Source: Arcuatula senhousia (Eukaryota > Mollusca > Bivalvia > Mytilida > Mytilidae). From it: DNA of 64,000 bases. The position numbers and the translations under genes are program-made. Under the pieces are notes generated by a model, which did no database searches, was not told the origin of the DNA, and was given only the letters and a program-made list of their open reading frames with translations. The number at the start of each line of letters is the position of its first letter. The stretch's first letter is position 1. Below, piece after piece: positions 27,501 to 35,000 of this stretch. The stretch is taken from positions 53,193,702 to 53,257,701 of the forward strand of contig OZ020307.1 of NCBI GenBank assembly GCA_963971305.1, given 5' to 3'.

Positions 27501-30491
27501 TCTATGTCTTTTGCCGTCTTTGAGACGTCGTCACCAAACAAGTTGGTTGTGTAAGGGACAGAAGTAGAACATAAATGCATATATTCAGACATTAACTCTG
27601 GTTTTAAGAACTCCCTTCTAGCCATGTTCACTTGCCTATTCCCGTGACCTAACAAGGCAAGGACATCATTACAGCTCTCAATACAAGAATTTAGGGCTGT
27701 TTTATAGGCATTATCATCATCATGATTGCTTTCATCTTGCTTGGCTAATTTATCAACAGTTTTGGTCAAAATAGTTGCAGCTTTTACAATAGACTTTTGA
27801 ATGTTTTGCATTTTCTTATCACTTGTCTGAGCTCTTAAGGTGACAAGATATTCCAAATCATATGATTAATGCGAACCATAGAAAGACCCTCACAATTTTC
27901 TGGCCTGGCGTTTTTAGTATCTTTAGTTAACTCTTGATACTCTTCTTCATCCATACCGTTTCTAAATAAATCGGTGATAGATTCAGCCAAGACCTCATCA
28001 ATCTTGGCATCTAGAACTTCTTTTACTTTGCAACGTTTGGCCATAGTTTTGAACCGACTATTGTTATTGTTATTGTCACTCTGAGAGTCAACCTTCTGTT
28101 TTTTGGCCTGAGGGGGTTCAATATTATCTTGACCTTCATGGTCAACCTCATTGTCATTGTCAAAGTCATCTGGATTATCTTCATAATCCTCATATTCTTC
28201 ATAATTTTCTATAGCCTCAATTCGGTTTGAAAGGGATTCAAGTTTATCCCTGTTTTGTTTTTGTTCCTCTCTTATAGATTTAAGGGCACCCATAATTTCA
28301 TTGTGCATTACATTGTCAGAGTTAGATGAAGTAGAAGGCTGTGGGTCAGGTTCATTTTCTGGAAGGGGTTTACTTGAACCTTTACGACTTGATTTACCAC
28401 TCGAGTTTTGAGGCTTGCTGGGGTTTACATTATCAGCAGAAGATTTCTCAGCCTTTCTTTTTCCGGCTACGCCGGTTTTCTTTCTTTCTGACTCATCAAT
28501 TTCATTTACATCTTCTAAAAGAAGCTTATCTTCTTCATTTTTTGAAAGCGACCTCACCATGCGTTCCGCCATTTTTGCGACAATGCCGATTTACGACTAA
28601 AGAGCCAATTTACGGTAAAATGTCACAAAAGGTCGTAAAATTGTAAACTATAAAAGTAAACAATCGATATTCACAATAAACAACAATGAATTATATTAAT
28701 TTGTTGTTTAGATAATTTAAAACCAACAACGTTGGTTAAATATGTAATTTTATTTCAATATGTAAACCAACTACGTTGGCACTAGCAAAATAAATGACTG
28801 AAGGAGCAATACAGAAACACGTCCACACCGCTCGAAAAACGCAGTCACACTGAAGTTCTGACATGCGCATCACAATCTCATTTGATTCCGGAAGTGTTAC
28901 AACGAAATAAAATCAAGGTCAAGGTCAAAATATGGGGAGGCAACTGTGCTTAGCTACTACTGGGGCACATGCATACCAAGTTTCATTTACCTAGGACTTA
29001 TAGTGCGCTCATAAAACCTTAACATAAAAGTCAACGCTTCCATCAGTAAAGTAACACCTTTGTCCTGCTCTGCTTCGCATGTGAGACAAAAATGGCTTTA
29101 CATCATTAAGTGCTATACCAGGAAGCTACAGGTCTTATAACTAGAGGCTGTTACATGTAGTTGCACGGAAAACTGTGACGGAACTTTTTGTGATGCCGTA
29201 AGACAATGCAAGATGGAGGATAGTGCCAAAGTGACCCATGAATTTTTTCATATGCATCTCCATACAAAATATTTTTCTCATTTACAATTTTATCTAATTC
29301 ATTTAGCTGTGTAGGAGGTCCCAACCCCCCAACCCCTCCCAACCACACACATACACAAATGGGGGGTATAAAAATATTTTTTCCCATTGAAGTATCATAC
29401 ATTCATACCTGGTCATGACCATTTCCATCATACATTTAAGTGTTGGGTAGTTTTCCCACGAGGTATGACCAAACGTCCTAGTATTAAAGGCTGAGAGGAC
29501 CAGCAGTATCACCCATGATTTCCAGTACAGGTTAGATATAGCCAATGTTGGTGGGGTGTACCTGTAAATACAAGAAACTTTTTTTTAACACATAAATTAA
29601 TACATTTCGGTGGTAAGTGTCTATAATGGATTTTTTATGAAGAAATTTAAATAATTTTAGATGAACTTTGGTCATTTTCAACTCTGTGTTGATTATCTCT
29701 TTCTGATTGCAGTTTAGTTGTTAGGGGTTTTATTTTGTTTGTTCTGTGGATTGTTTCCTTTGATGAATTCATGTTTGATTTTGTCTTGGTCTTTTTGGAC
29801 ATTTGATTGCCCTGTCTTATTGGTATATCACCGTGTCTTTAAAACATCATTAACAAAATTTACCTGTGAATTCGAAATTTTCTGGCAAACTTCTTTTTTT
29901 TCTGCATTTAAAATTTTGTTCTGCATTTAAACAATATAACTAAATAAAAACTGGAAATACTGACAAAGTCAAAGTCTGATAAAACGGAAGTTATTTCAAA
30001 ATATTTGATAGATTTCCATTAAACAAAATGCTGGATAGCGGTAAATTAGGGAGTTGCAAATTTCATGATTTGTATCCAAAGAGGAGGTATAAAATTTAAG
30101 CGGTCTTTTTGGCATTTGCGGAATCTAGAGTGTGTAACATGTATGGGATATAATATTTAGCGATCTATCATTTTTTTGTGATTCGATCTCAGACCTCAAG
30201 CATAAAGCGAAAATAAGAACCCTACGAAGAATTCCCACTACATGGTATCAGCTAGCTTATCTGAATTCCTTTTCATTTGCAATGTGCAAGTGTGGCATTT
30301 TGCTACATTGTGGTTTATCTACCTCTTTATACTATAATCTAGATATTTGTATGAACAAAGAATTTACTTTGTGTCACTGTGGTTGGCCTTACCCCTTGGG
30401 TAGAGAGTTATCTACTGGATGTCTGTATGAACACCGAATAAGGAGAGCATCTATCAACTCAATTCTTTCAATCTGTATAATACTTTCTGAC
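6440..30491 (-). CDS. INTS1: Integrator complex subunit 1, central 10 exons (copy L)
   Basis: Ten phase-consistent exons (1,442 nt, about 480 residues) encode the part of INTS1 immediately N-terminal to that of copy R. Diagnostic blocks are LAISNLYWKSW (exon L2), EKQEILEFETHLAAA (L3), LPVQCLCEFLL (L5) and HILVVHAM (L10). They lie 3' of the stop codon of copy R on the same strand, so they belong to a second, downstream copy. No exon for the N-terminal ~780 residues fits in the 1.4 kb between the R stop and exon L1. The copy is therefore 5'-truncated, or fed by an unusual transcript, or the assembly is permuted. Its 3' exons would lie left of position 1. Exons carry no stops or frameshifts. Its introns host the TRIM-like gene and the DIRS element. 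Confidence 0.85.
7094..7261 (-). CDS. INTS1: INTS1 copy L exon L9
   Basis: 168 bp, phase 0/0, 56 codons. Encodes DMAQLIVERNTIVSHILPEE and ends EGYSW, matching ARLVVERSTIMSHLF and EVYSW. Acceptor TTTTAG, donor GTATGT. A decayed copy of its 5' part lies at 7300-7395. Confidence 0.9.
7300..7395 (-). pseudogene. Decayed partial copy of INTS1 exon L9 with acceptor
   Basis: The stretch repeats, with many substitutions and small gaps, the 5' ~90 nt of exon L9 plus its upstream TAG acceptor and AT-rich tract (7170-7290). It lies just upstream of the real exon in transcript order. The frame is not maintained. Confidence 0.7.
7650..8538 (-). repeat. 63-bp tandem array seeded by the 3' end and donor of INTS1 exon L8
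   Basis: Fourteen units beyond the real exon, each carrying the last ~48 nt of exon L8, a donor (GTAAGT, or mutated to TTAAGT in three units) and a short intron piece. The 63-bp period equals 21 codons. Some units read open through the donor (GTAAGTATTAAG) and others stop at once (GTAAGTATTTAG). Confidence 0.92.
8539..8643 (-). CDS. INTS1: INTS1 copy L exon L8
   Basis: 105 bp, phase 0/0, 35 codons (ACQIETDPSVISSYIMFLS then TQSHDLTIQQLDEVVL), matching the METDPQTISAYLIYLSQH region. Donor GTAAGT. I chose this donor because it belongs to the repeat unit joined to the unique 5' part of the exon; 14 further copies of the exon end and donor follow. Confidence 0.88.
8690..9916 (+). mobile_element. 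Pearl/HINE-like element, GCTCACCTG type
   Basis: Starts ACAAGAGGCCCCCAGGAGCC, has sub-terminal GCTCACCTGA and ends GTCAGGTGAGCTGA, an inverted pair. Near the right end is the motif AATGGCGGCCATATTGTTTT shared by this family. Core monomers are strongly diverged, so this is an older copy. Confidence 0.6.
9917..10985. other. Intronic AT-rich stretch, nothing recognised
   Basis: No open frame, RNA gene or repeat border that I can support. Confidence 0.4.
10986..13205 (+). mobile_element. Pearl/HINE-like element, GCTCACCTGG type, with nested insertion
   Basis: Starts ACAAGAGGCTCCCAGGAGCC and GCTCACCTGG, followed by about seven copies of a 150-168 bp monomer (marker AAGGGGCTGTAACCCCTATA), then the GGTGGCCATGTTTTTTGAC block. 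It is interrupted by another element at 12410-13130. Its 3' end resumes as GACGACGAC triplets and AATAGCTCACATGGACC but lacks the final CCAGGTGAGC. Confidence 0.7.
12410..13130 (+). mobile_element. Nested pearl/HINE-like element, GTCTCGCCTGC type
   Basis: ACAAGAGTTAACACTAAAGT plus ATGTCTCGCCTGC at the left and GCAGGCGAGACAAAAA at the right. The core has three to four copies of a ~174 bp monomer (marker TACTGGGGCATATGC). It sits inside the 10986-13205 element. Confidence 0.7.
13205..13435 (+). repeat. Fragment of CAACAGACCTGAAATC / ATAACCCAGAT repeat
   Basis: Matches in order the element at 47636-47878 (dinucleotide and CCGCC-rich part, then CATTCACCATTTTATAACCC) and a piece at 60130-60236. 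Ends degraded. Confidence 0.5.
13640..15331 (+). CDS. TRIM-like B-box, coiled-coil, beta-propeller protein without RING
   Basis: Intronless frame of 563 residues. Residues ~5-45 form a Cys/His-rich first B-box (CSVC, CPDC, CGPC spacing). Residues ~65-95 form a typical second B-box (C-x2-H, then C, CITC, HH). Residues ~105-260 are predicted coiled coil. From ~300 to the end, repeated strands with NHL/propeller character occur (for example GVTIDDHDNIYVTG near 490). An acidic run YDDDDDC lies at ~345. There is no RING, so ubiquitin ligase activity is not expected by itself. Such RING-less TRIM proteins are strongly expanded in bivalves and often tied to immunity; the role here is inferred only. 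It is nested, antisense, in the INTS1 intron between L7 and L8. A CTTTCAG acceptor-like site at 13621-13627 just before the ATG suggests a 5' UTR intron, so it need not be a retrocopy. Confidence 0.85.
   Translation: MASTCSVCPKGKKTSAPSVWCPDCHDLLCGPCTEHHKRQKDTRNHSTIPYEDYQKLPPFILKIKPYCTEHKEKYTDFCRVHDTPICITCRKKHHQKCKDIPKIEDIVHKVKDSVLFEDTMLEMETKCGLLKQIADDRNKNLKQLNISHKKMKAGFEEKIDNLIKHLTNLKDKTLSEMDTVYNKLDYNISNTIRTVQSKGEELRAILNQKEEILKYASNYQTLIGIKEMETIVNEMDIYLNELSNGEKLLKYDLKFQVNETIEDIINGILSLGDIQVSKSPSALSIHNTGARYLEAVKVVQTSAPVQLQLQQTIDLDGNHYYGCCTLPTGLVVIADSGDYDDDDDCKVIIHKSDGSLRSTIKFGKSEGVHDVTPVDDHHVAVSHPGSGTISIIDVDSDQVVKQLKVGEEVQGLCCRGRELVCCVVWKGLVRVNIDSGNVEMVMKDESVDYDSHVEVSSSLICYTCPFTNTVTVLDTQFNVIFKYKDEAVLNCPIGVTIDDHDNIYVTGWESNNLVLLLPDGKSCHQLLGQDDGLSFPSAVHYDSSTKKLVVVNNNGPAFIYHVG
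15335..15960 (+). other. Probable 3' UTR of the TRIM-like gene with tandem repeat
   Basis: Between about 15410 and 15725 a ~105-115 bp unit (TTTTATTAGCTCTGAATGAT, then GATATGAATGTGTG, then GTTTAGGGGAT) is repeated three times with divergence. No AATAAA was seen close by; ATTAAA variants occur near 15957. Confidence 0.45.
15961..16860. other. Intronic stretch, only degraded repeat pieces
   Basis: AT-rich; short plus-strand frames look like noise. A fragment at 16500-16720 (GAGGTACCAA..CAAATGTCAAAAGTCTGA) is related to pieces at 34090-34280 and 34500-34710. Confidence 0.4.
16862..17835 (+). mobile_element. Pearl/HINE-like element with ~160 bp monomers
   Basis: Begins ACAAATGTGTCAAGATGAC and ends TGCGTCAGGTGAGCTAAAAA. 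The core has five copies of a 157-170 bp monomer (marker ACTCAAACTTGACCTGTAAC). The monomer is related to that at 35317-36780, but the termini are of another type. Confidence 0.6.
18080..18232 (-). CDS. INTS1: INTS1 copy L exon L7
   Basis: 153 bp, phase 0/0. Encodes GLWMVLSE and SWLLTDLPRIPIFSKVKDQI, matching the WLLRDLPRLPLF block. Acceptor TTTTAG, donor GTATTA. Followed by a 9.4 kb intron that contains the TRIM-like gene. Confidence 0.9.
18305..18795 (+). mobile_element. Pearl/HINE-like element, TACCCCCACTCG type
   Basis: Starts ACAAGGGGTTGCACTAAGTC and sub-terminal CATACCCCCACTCG; ends CGAGTGGGGGTATAA. It holds about three ~120 bp monomers (marker GGAAAGGGGAGGCAC). Compact and apparently complete. 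Confidence 0.65.
19000..19700 (+). repeat. Repeat with ~115-130 bp monomers (CTCATACTGAACTCATA)
   Basis: Begins ACAAGAAATCTGTGAGTTAC, then five diverged monomers with GTAGTTGCTGAGAAAAATGT and AAACAGGAAGTAGATAT. The right terminus is not clear (near GGACGGAAGAAGGTAAACCA). Confidence 0.5.
19864..20013 (-). CDS. INTS1: INTS1 copy L exon L6
   Basis: 150 bp, phase 0/0. Begins KMKKKEQLLKHLQSL and contains VLDYFLKRLSSQQPSNRLLA, matching the VLDYFLRRL block of INTS1. Acceptor TGTACAG, donor GTGAGT. Confidence 0.92.
20702..20872 (-). CDS. INTS1: INTS1 copy L exon L5
   Basis: 171 bp, phase 0/0. Encodes MPWLAELVDGNEGSLQVLPV followed by QCLCEFLL, then an acidic/basic linker. Acceptor TAATAAG, donor GTATGG. 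Confidence 0.93.
21376..21505 (-). CDS. INTS1: INTS1 copy L exon L4
   Basis: 130 bp, phase 2 in and 0 out. Encodes LEQIKSLNDSLQIGQRLCRS and PDFLLDIIQRQ. Acceptor TTTTTAG, donor GTAAGT. Confidence 0.92.
22066..22266 (-). CDS. INTS1: INTS1 copy L exon L3
   Basis: 201 bp, phase 2 in and 2 out. Encodes EKQEILEFETHLAAATSK and LLIAQLTTMDP. Donor is GTAAGA two bases before the apparent AAG. The 7.1 kb intron before it holds the nested DIRS element. Confidence 0.92.
22914..23029. repeat. DIRS left terminal repeat
   Basis: From TTCCAAAATTAAACGAGAC to CATGTCAGAACTTCAGT. The inner 34 bp are inverted at the right end (28847-28880); the outer 86 bp are inverted at the internal region, forming a potential 86-bp stem with a ~170 bp loop. 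Confidence 0.8.
23170..23294. repeat. DIRS internal complementary region
   Basis: Positions 23170-23255 are the exact or near-exact reverse complement of 22914-22999, and 23256-23294 that of 28874-28912. The junction lies between GGAA and TTTTATTTCG. In DIRS elements this region bridges the ends when the circular intermediate forms. Confidence 0.85.
23373..23890 (-). pseudogene. DIRS tyrosine recombinase, C-terminal catalytic part (split gene)
   Basis: About 172 residues. Visible signature: TNAARTQS with the first catalytic Arg, AHSVRAAATS giving the His-x-x-Arg pair, and GWSNSSTFTKYYG with the nucleophilic Tyr. It continues the frame of 24967-25596 but is separated from it by an inserted element, so an uninterrupted recombinase cannot be read. 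Confidence 0.85.
23885..24960 (+). mobile_element. Pearl/HINE-like element inserted in the DIRS recombinase
   Basis: Left end ACAAGAGTTAACACTAAAGT and ATGTCTCGCCTGCCGG; right end GCAGGCGAGACAAAAACTAG. The core holds five near-identical 174-bp monomers, then a CCGCCGTCG triplet run. High monomer identity and disruption of a recent retroelement suggest it is the youngest insertion here. The 282-codon open frame across it is a by-product of a 3n monomer length. Confidence 0.85.
24960..25596 (-). pseudogene. DIRS tyrosine recombinase, N-terminal part (split gene)
   Basis: About 210 residues with the SAM-like core-binding domain (SGTRKQYQVYLQRWFQYC, VLEFMTELY, LSALGI). The frame runs into the 3' end of the inserted pearl/HINE-like element (VSPAKQSGT) and stops. 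The gene start overlaps the 3' end of the RT frame, as is usual for DIRS elements. Confidence 0.85.
25239..27310 (-). CDS. DIRS reverse transcriptase / RNase H
   Basis: About 690 codons open. Its first recognisable start is an ATG at 26975, but conserved RT sequence (FISPIFLRPKKNGEYRMILN) lies upstream, so translation must begin further 5', probably overlapping or fused with gag. RT motifs: ASIDLRHAYYSVPI, LPNGISSAPRLFTKLM and the catalytic YIDDSLL. RNase H motifs: QTDASLKGWGAV, LELLAIYLA, LTDNSTAVSY, HIAGVSNVKAD. A C-terminal block with DLFASRLNCQ and LFPPFSLL is typical of DIRS pol. No internal stop. Confidence 0.9.
27287..28572 (-). CDS. DIRS gag-like protein in two overlapping frames
   Basis: The first frame (28572-27835, 245 codons) is Lys/Glu/Asp-rich with a Ser/Pro-rich N-terminus and a helical end (KVKEVLDAKIDEVLAESI). 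The second (27856-27287, 189 codons) ends in an Arg/Gly-rich RGG region (GRGRGGATFRGGRGYRGYRG). The overlap of ~22 nt near the INHMIW motif suggests either a single-base frameshift mutation or programmed frameshifting; DIRS gag is normally one frame. Confidence 0.75.
28847..28912. repeat. DIRS right terminal repeat
   Basis: Contains the reverse complement of GAGATTGTGATGCGCATGTC and ends ACAACGAAATAAAA. The last 39 bp are inverted at 23256-23294. Confidence 0.8.
29409..29561 (-). CDS. INTS1: INTS1 copy L exon L2
   Basis: 153 bp, phase 2 in and 2 out. Encodes LAISNLYWKSWVILLVLSAF and YPTLKCMMEMVMT, near-diagnostic for INTS1. Acceptor TTTACAG, donor GTATGA. Confidence 0.92.
30393..30491 (-). 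CDS. INTS1: INTS1 copy L exon L1
   Basis: 99 bp, phase 2 in (one leading base) and 2 out. Encodes IERIELIDALLIRCSYRHP. Acceptor TTCTACAG, donor GTAAGG. First visible exon of copy L, 1.43 kb downstream of the stop of copy R; nothing upstream in the window can supply the N-terminus. Confidence 0.85.
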
Positions 30492-30949
30492 CTGTAGAAA
30501 AATAGAATACAGATGCATTATATATATATTATATATTGAAACACAGTAATGAAACTATTAATACCATAAATGTTTTTTAAGACAAAAAAAATAAGAATCC
30601 AACAAAGTGCCTTGTAGCATTATGTACAAATTAAGACATGGAAGTTCAACATGTTCAAAACCTAATGAAATTTCTTAACAGAAAAACCATGATGCGAAGC
30701 AAAAATAAATGAATCTACATGTTACAATTCTTACCTCATTTTCCGGAAGCCAGTTGTCTTTGTTACAATATAGTTCTACATTCTCCATAAACAATACTTT
30801 GTGCAGGCAGCAAATAATACACTACAATTTTGTAACGAACAAACAAAATAGTATATTTTCTTATGAAAGATTGGTCAGCTAGCTAGGTTATGGACAATAA
30901 ACTTAATTATGTATCTATAATATTGTTGATTTTTCAAATCTAAAAAGAG

Positions 30950-31150
30950 GAGTCTGAGCATTTTTGAATTGGGATTTTCAATTTTTTGACAAATTACCTT
31001 AAGTGTCTGTATACTAAATGTCAGATGCCAAGTTATTTTCAAGTAATACATTTTCCACAAAAGCCTATATAAAGAAGTTAACACTGCTGCCAGAGTAAAG
31101 TAATACTTATGTCTCGCCTTCCACTTTAAATCATCACAAACAAGACAAAA
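30950..31150 (+). mobile_element. 5'-truncated pearl/HINE-like element, GTCTCGCC type
   Basis: One monomer (AGTGTCTGTATACTAAATGT), the AAGTTAACACTGCTGCC triplet area and a degraded ACAAGACAAAAAAT terminus. It lies between the two INTS1 copies. Confidence 0.5.
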
Positions 31151-31495
31151 AATGTCTCTGTGGGTGGTAGATATCTGACAGACCTAAATTCCATACTCAC
31201 TACACAGGTGACGGGAATTTGGCCGGTAGGCTGACACTAGCGTCCCGCACCTCTCTGTTGTAACATTTTGGTGTATTGTGACGTTCTCATTGTTTTAGCT
31301 TGAATACGATTAGAATACAACGTAGAACTGAACGCACGTCTTTTTCTTCTTTCCACATCGTCCCCACAACAGGGTCTCATTCTTAAGTCACAAACCAAAT
31401 TTCAAGACAATGTGATAAGTTGTTGCCAAGAAAACTGGTTTTGTTGCAAACAGATGGATGGACGGAAGGGACAGGAGTAAACCAGGGATATATAT
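31150..31495. repeat. Repeat fragments at the junction between INTS1 copies
   Basis: Pieces related to the 19000-19700 monomers (GACAGACCTAAATTCCATAC and CAAATTTCAAGACAATGTGA) flank a ~190 bp unique block (31205-31390). Confidence 0.4.
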
Positions 31496-31535
31496 ATTTG
31501 TCTCATCTCTGTAACTTTGTTAACAAGTTCTTTCA

Positions 31536-31541
31536 TTTATT
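31536..31541 (-). terminator. Candidate polyadenylation signal of INTS1 copy R
   Basis: AATAAA on the minus strand about 385 nt downstream of the R21 stop. The hexamer is frequent by chance in AT-rich DNA, so this is only the nearest plausible candidate. Confidence 0.3.
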
Positions 31542-31925
31542 CAATATTCAACATTTAATAAATTCTTGAAATCCAGCCAAAACAAATTTAAAAATTAATA
31601 CATTACAGAATTAGGGCATTAATAAAAACTCATATTAACTTGAAATCACCTTTAAATGGTTACAAAATGATACAAAGATAGCACTTTCATAACAATCAAT
31701 CATTTGATAAAACATTATTACAAAACAAAACAAAATGTTCTTTTATGTGATAATTCTATAAAAATGAAAACATGAAATCATGATACATGTATACAATTTT
31801 CAATTATACCTACATTTTATGAATGTTATGAATGACACATTTCAATTGCATGTGCCATAAATGGATAAGCTTTCAAGATATCATTTATAATGAGCTAAAG
31901 GTAGTAATACATTGTTTTACTCATT

Positions 31926-32044
31926 TTAATTGTTCATATTATCTAAGTTGAGTAATTGTAATGTCTCTGTAATATAAGGGGCAGTGTCAATTGATGTTGA
32001 TGTTCCAATGATGAATGCCTTTTGTAAGATGAGATTGGCCTGGT
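31926..32044 (-). CDS. INTS1: INTS1 copy R terminal exon R21 with stop
   Basis: 119 bp of coding, phase 1 in, ending in TAA at 31926-31928. Encodes the C-terminal tail (ANLILQKAFIIGTSTS to LLNLDNMNN), aligning with the end of vertebrate INTS1. Acceptor TTTTTCAG. A minus-strand AATAAA lies at 31536-31541, about 385 nt past the stop. Confidence 0.88.
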
Positions 32045-35000
32045 CTGAAAAAGACAAAAGAAAATATAAGATTTTCAAAGTTAATTATGTAAAACTGTGT
32101 GCAAAAGCCCCACTTCCATAACTATGCCAAATTTGATATAGGGCCATAGGTAAAACAGTACATTACCTTCTGCGGTCATGGATATAATATAATCTGTGTC
32201 TATATCATTAAGATATCAATGGGGAGTTACAATACAAGATTTTCCATAGTGTATTACTGCACAATTTTTTTTTTTTTGCGGTTATCTAATTTTCACAGTA
32301 GTTGGCAACTCACGAAAATTTAAACCCCCGAAAATAAAATCTTGTATATAGTGTATGTGAAGTATATACTCACATCTAAGTAATCGCTTAAATTGAATTC
32401 CCTGAAAAAATCCCATTTTTAAAGAAATCCGCAAAATCTATAGCTCCCGCAAAAAAAACAAACTTATACAGTATATGGGATTTATCTTTATGGACAAATT
32501 CTATGAGAAATTTGATGGTCTATCCATAATGCATTTTATCTCTAAAAGTATGAACTTTAATCAAAAACTGAACTTAACAAAAAAATAATAAATGGATTGA
32601 TGTGGTACATTTTATAAAATTCAAGTACCAGGAACATTAAAGAATCCCACTACTTGTAAATGGTTATTGTGCTTGTTTTGACACAAAAATTGCTAACACA
32701 AGGTTATATTGCTCCTAGGTTGATGGCTTCACTCAAAAAGTTTTATGGAAGACACCATATTGCCCTCATAGACAAATATTGGATTTCTATTTCTCAGATG
32801 TGTGCAGATAATTGTTTGTCTTAGTTGACATACTGAATTTACCATTAGCAGCATGATTGGTGTGCTACAGCAAGTAGGAACTGCTTACTCTTCAAGAGCA
32901 TCTGAGTTTGTTTTTGTAACGACCAGGTCAAGTTCTTGATTGCTATTCAGTTGTTTTTGTGGTGTTCTTATTAGTGTTAACTGGTTTTTTGTCTGCTCTT
33001 TCAGTCTTTTGACATTCAAATGCCCCATCAGTACCTCTTTGCTTCTTTGAGGGAAACCAAAAAATTGATCATTATTTAAACTAGAATGGTGTTCTTCAAT
33101 GGAAGATGTATGTCAACTGCATCTTAACATATTCAGTAAGTAGGAAAGTAGATAAGTTACAGCTAAAAATTGTTTACAACACATAGTACTAAAGGAGAAC
33201 AACCATCAATAGTGTCAAAATGATTTCTTTATGTCGCTTTGCAACATGCTGCATGCAACATAATAATTTAATCCACACTTGGAGCAAACTATAGAACACT
33301 GGTAACATTGAAGGCTGCAGACAGACTTTTTAAAATTGTGGATTTTCAAATTGTGATTAGTTTTATGTAGGCTGTGTCATTTAAATTATGCCAAATATCA
33401 TTATCATCTAAATTAAGATATACAAAGTTTCTGAGTAAGAATGAATACTGACCTTGACATAGAACTGAAAATTCTGGAAGAACTTTGAGGGCACTTGTCA
33501 TGACATCTGGGTTAATGTCATCTAAACATTGTATGTACAAGGCTGCAAACTGTATTGCTGTCCTGTAATGTAATTGAAAATATATCAGTTTATAAATTTT
33601 GCCCTGATTAATAAATTAATAATAAATGCCTGTAATAATTTTTTGATTTATAGATCAATAAACTCAATTTCTTTATGGCCAACAAATAATCAGTAATATT
33701 TTTTTCCAATGTACATGTATGTGACATTTATATAGGATCTTTGACCTTTGTTAGACTCATGTTTTTTACATTTACATGCATGTGCTAAGAAATCATAAAG
33801 AAACCGAAAGGCTTATAAACATATAATCTATTATCTCATGATCAAAAATTCCTTCCCTCAATGGCCGTCTTACCCAGGATTCTGTCTTATATGCCTCATT
33901 ACTAAGTTGAATGATATATTCCTTATCTGATCATTACAGTCATTCAACTTCTCTTTCAGATGTACCTGGTAAAACAAAAAAGTTCATAATCAACTCTATG
34001 TATCTAGTGCACTAAATAAAATGCTTAAAAAAGTTTCTTAAAACTGCCACTTTAAGGTCACATGGAATATGTTTTTTTGTATGAAGCAAGCAAAGAGGCA
34101 GGCACCAATGGGGCTTTCGAATGTTTAAAGTCTGAAAGGCAACAACGAAACTGGTAAACACAAACAAGCACTAAGAAACACCAAACACAAAATCAACCGA
34201 AAGGAAATCAACAATGCGAACCAAAGTCGTAACAAGAGTGAACTCAGGTTCTCTGGAATACATGTAGTAAGAGGTTCCTGTCTGCTATAGCACATTCATT
34301 GTGTTGCTTATTTTCAATTCAATGAGTCAAATCTGGTAAATAATACAAAAAAATCTCTACAACAAATCAACATCTGCACTCATTTAAGAGATAGAAATCC
34401 CATATTTGTCTACCAGTTCACAGTGTCTACCGTAAAATTTCTTGAATGAAGACAGCAACTTTGGAGCAACATCACCCTGTGTCAGTATAGTTTCTGTGTT
34501 AAACAGAGAGAAGCAAAGAGGCACCAATGGGGCATTTAAGTGTCAAAAGTCTGAAAGGGCAATGACGAAACGGGTAAATATGAACAAAAACCGCACAAAG
34601 AAACACAAAACACAAAATCAACTGAACAGAAATCAACAAGGTGAACTCCAGTTGTAACAAGAGTGAACTCAGGTGCTCGGGTAGAGTAAGTGGTTCCTGC
34701 CTGCTATATATAATGCAATGTTGCCTCTAGAAATCATAAAGTTGCAAAAATTGGTCTCTTTGAGTAGATCAGTAACAAACATTTTCAAACAGATGTAAAT
34801 TGTTCTCACTTCTCCATTCCTTTATTCATAATAAATTGTTCTTATATATTAAGCAAACTGACCATGAAGTTCTCTAAGATGTCCACTTTTCTTTTGGAAA
34901 ATTCGTCAAGTTCTCTCAAAACTTCCAATACATCTGAAACATTATTACAACAACATTTTACTGAATTTGAACAATAAACACCAGTCATCTTTATTACCTA

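Larger units (their letters stand above)
22914..28912 (-). mobile_element. DIRS-like tyrosine-recombinase retrotransposon
   Basis: About 6.0 kb, minus orientation: gag-like frames (28572-27287), RT/RNase H (27310-25239) and tyrosine recombinase (25596 leftward). DIRS hallmarks are present. The extremities carry an inverted repeat of ~34 bp (22996-23029 against 28847-28880). An internal complementary region at 23170-23294 equals the reverse complement of the two extremities fused (86 bp of the left end, 39 bp of the right end). No target-site duplication is seen, as expected for recombinase-mediated integration. The recombinase is split by a later insertion, so this copy is probably no longer autonomous. 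I did not see a DAM-type methyltransferase. Confidence 0.88.
22420..29095 (+). mobile_element. Pearl/HINE-like element (GTCTCGCCTGC type) split by the DIRS element
   Basis: The left part (22420-22913) starts GTATGTTTCACCTGCCGG and has the 174-bp-type monomer. The right part (28913-29095) resumes at exactly the interrupted word (CCAGAAAA then TCAAGGTCAAGG) and ends TTCGCATGTGAGACAAAAA. Joining both sides leaves no duplicated or lost base at the site. Confidence 0.75.

Noticed and set aside
28341..28646. Plus-strand frames of 61-101 codons
   Set aside because: Shadows of the DIRS gag frame on the other strand.
30500..31900. Search for the missing INTS1 N-terminal exons or a promoter for copy L
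   Set aside because: No open block with splice sites resembles INTS1 there, and 1.4 kb cannot hold ~780 codons.
33346..33452. Extension of exon R20 into the intron (about 36 codons with some resemblance to the family's next segment)
   Set aside because: R20 to R21 splicing gives a consistent phase and the true C-terminus; the extension needs intron retention.
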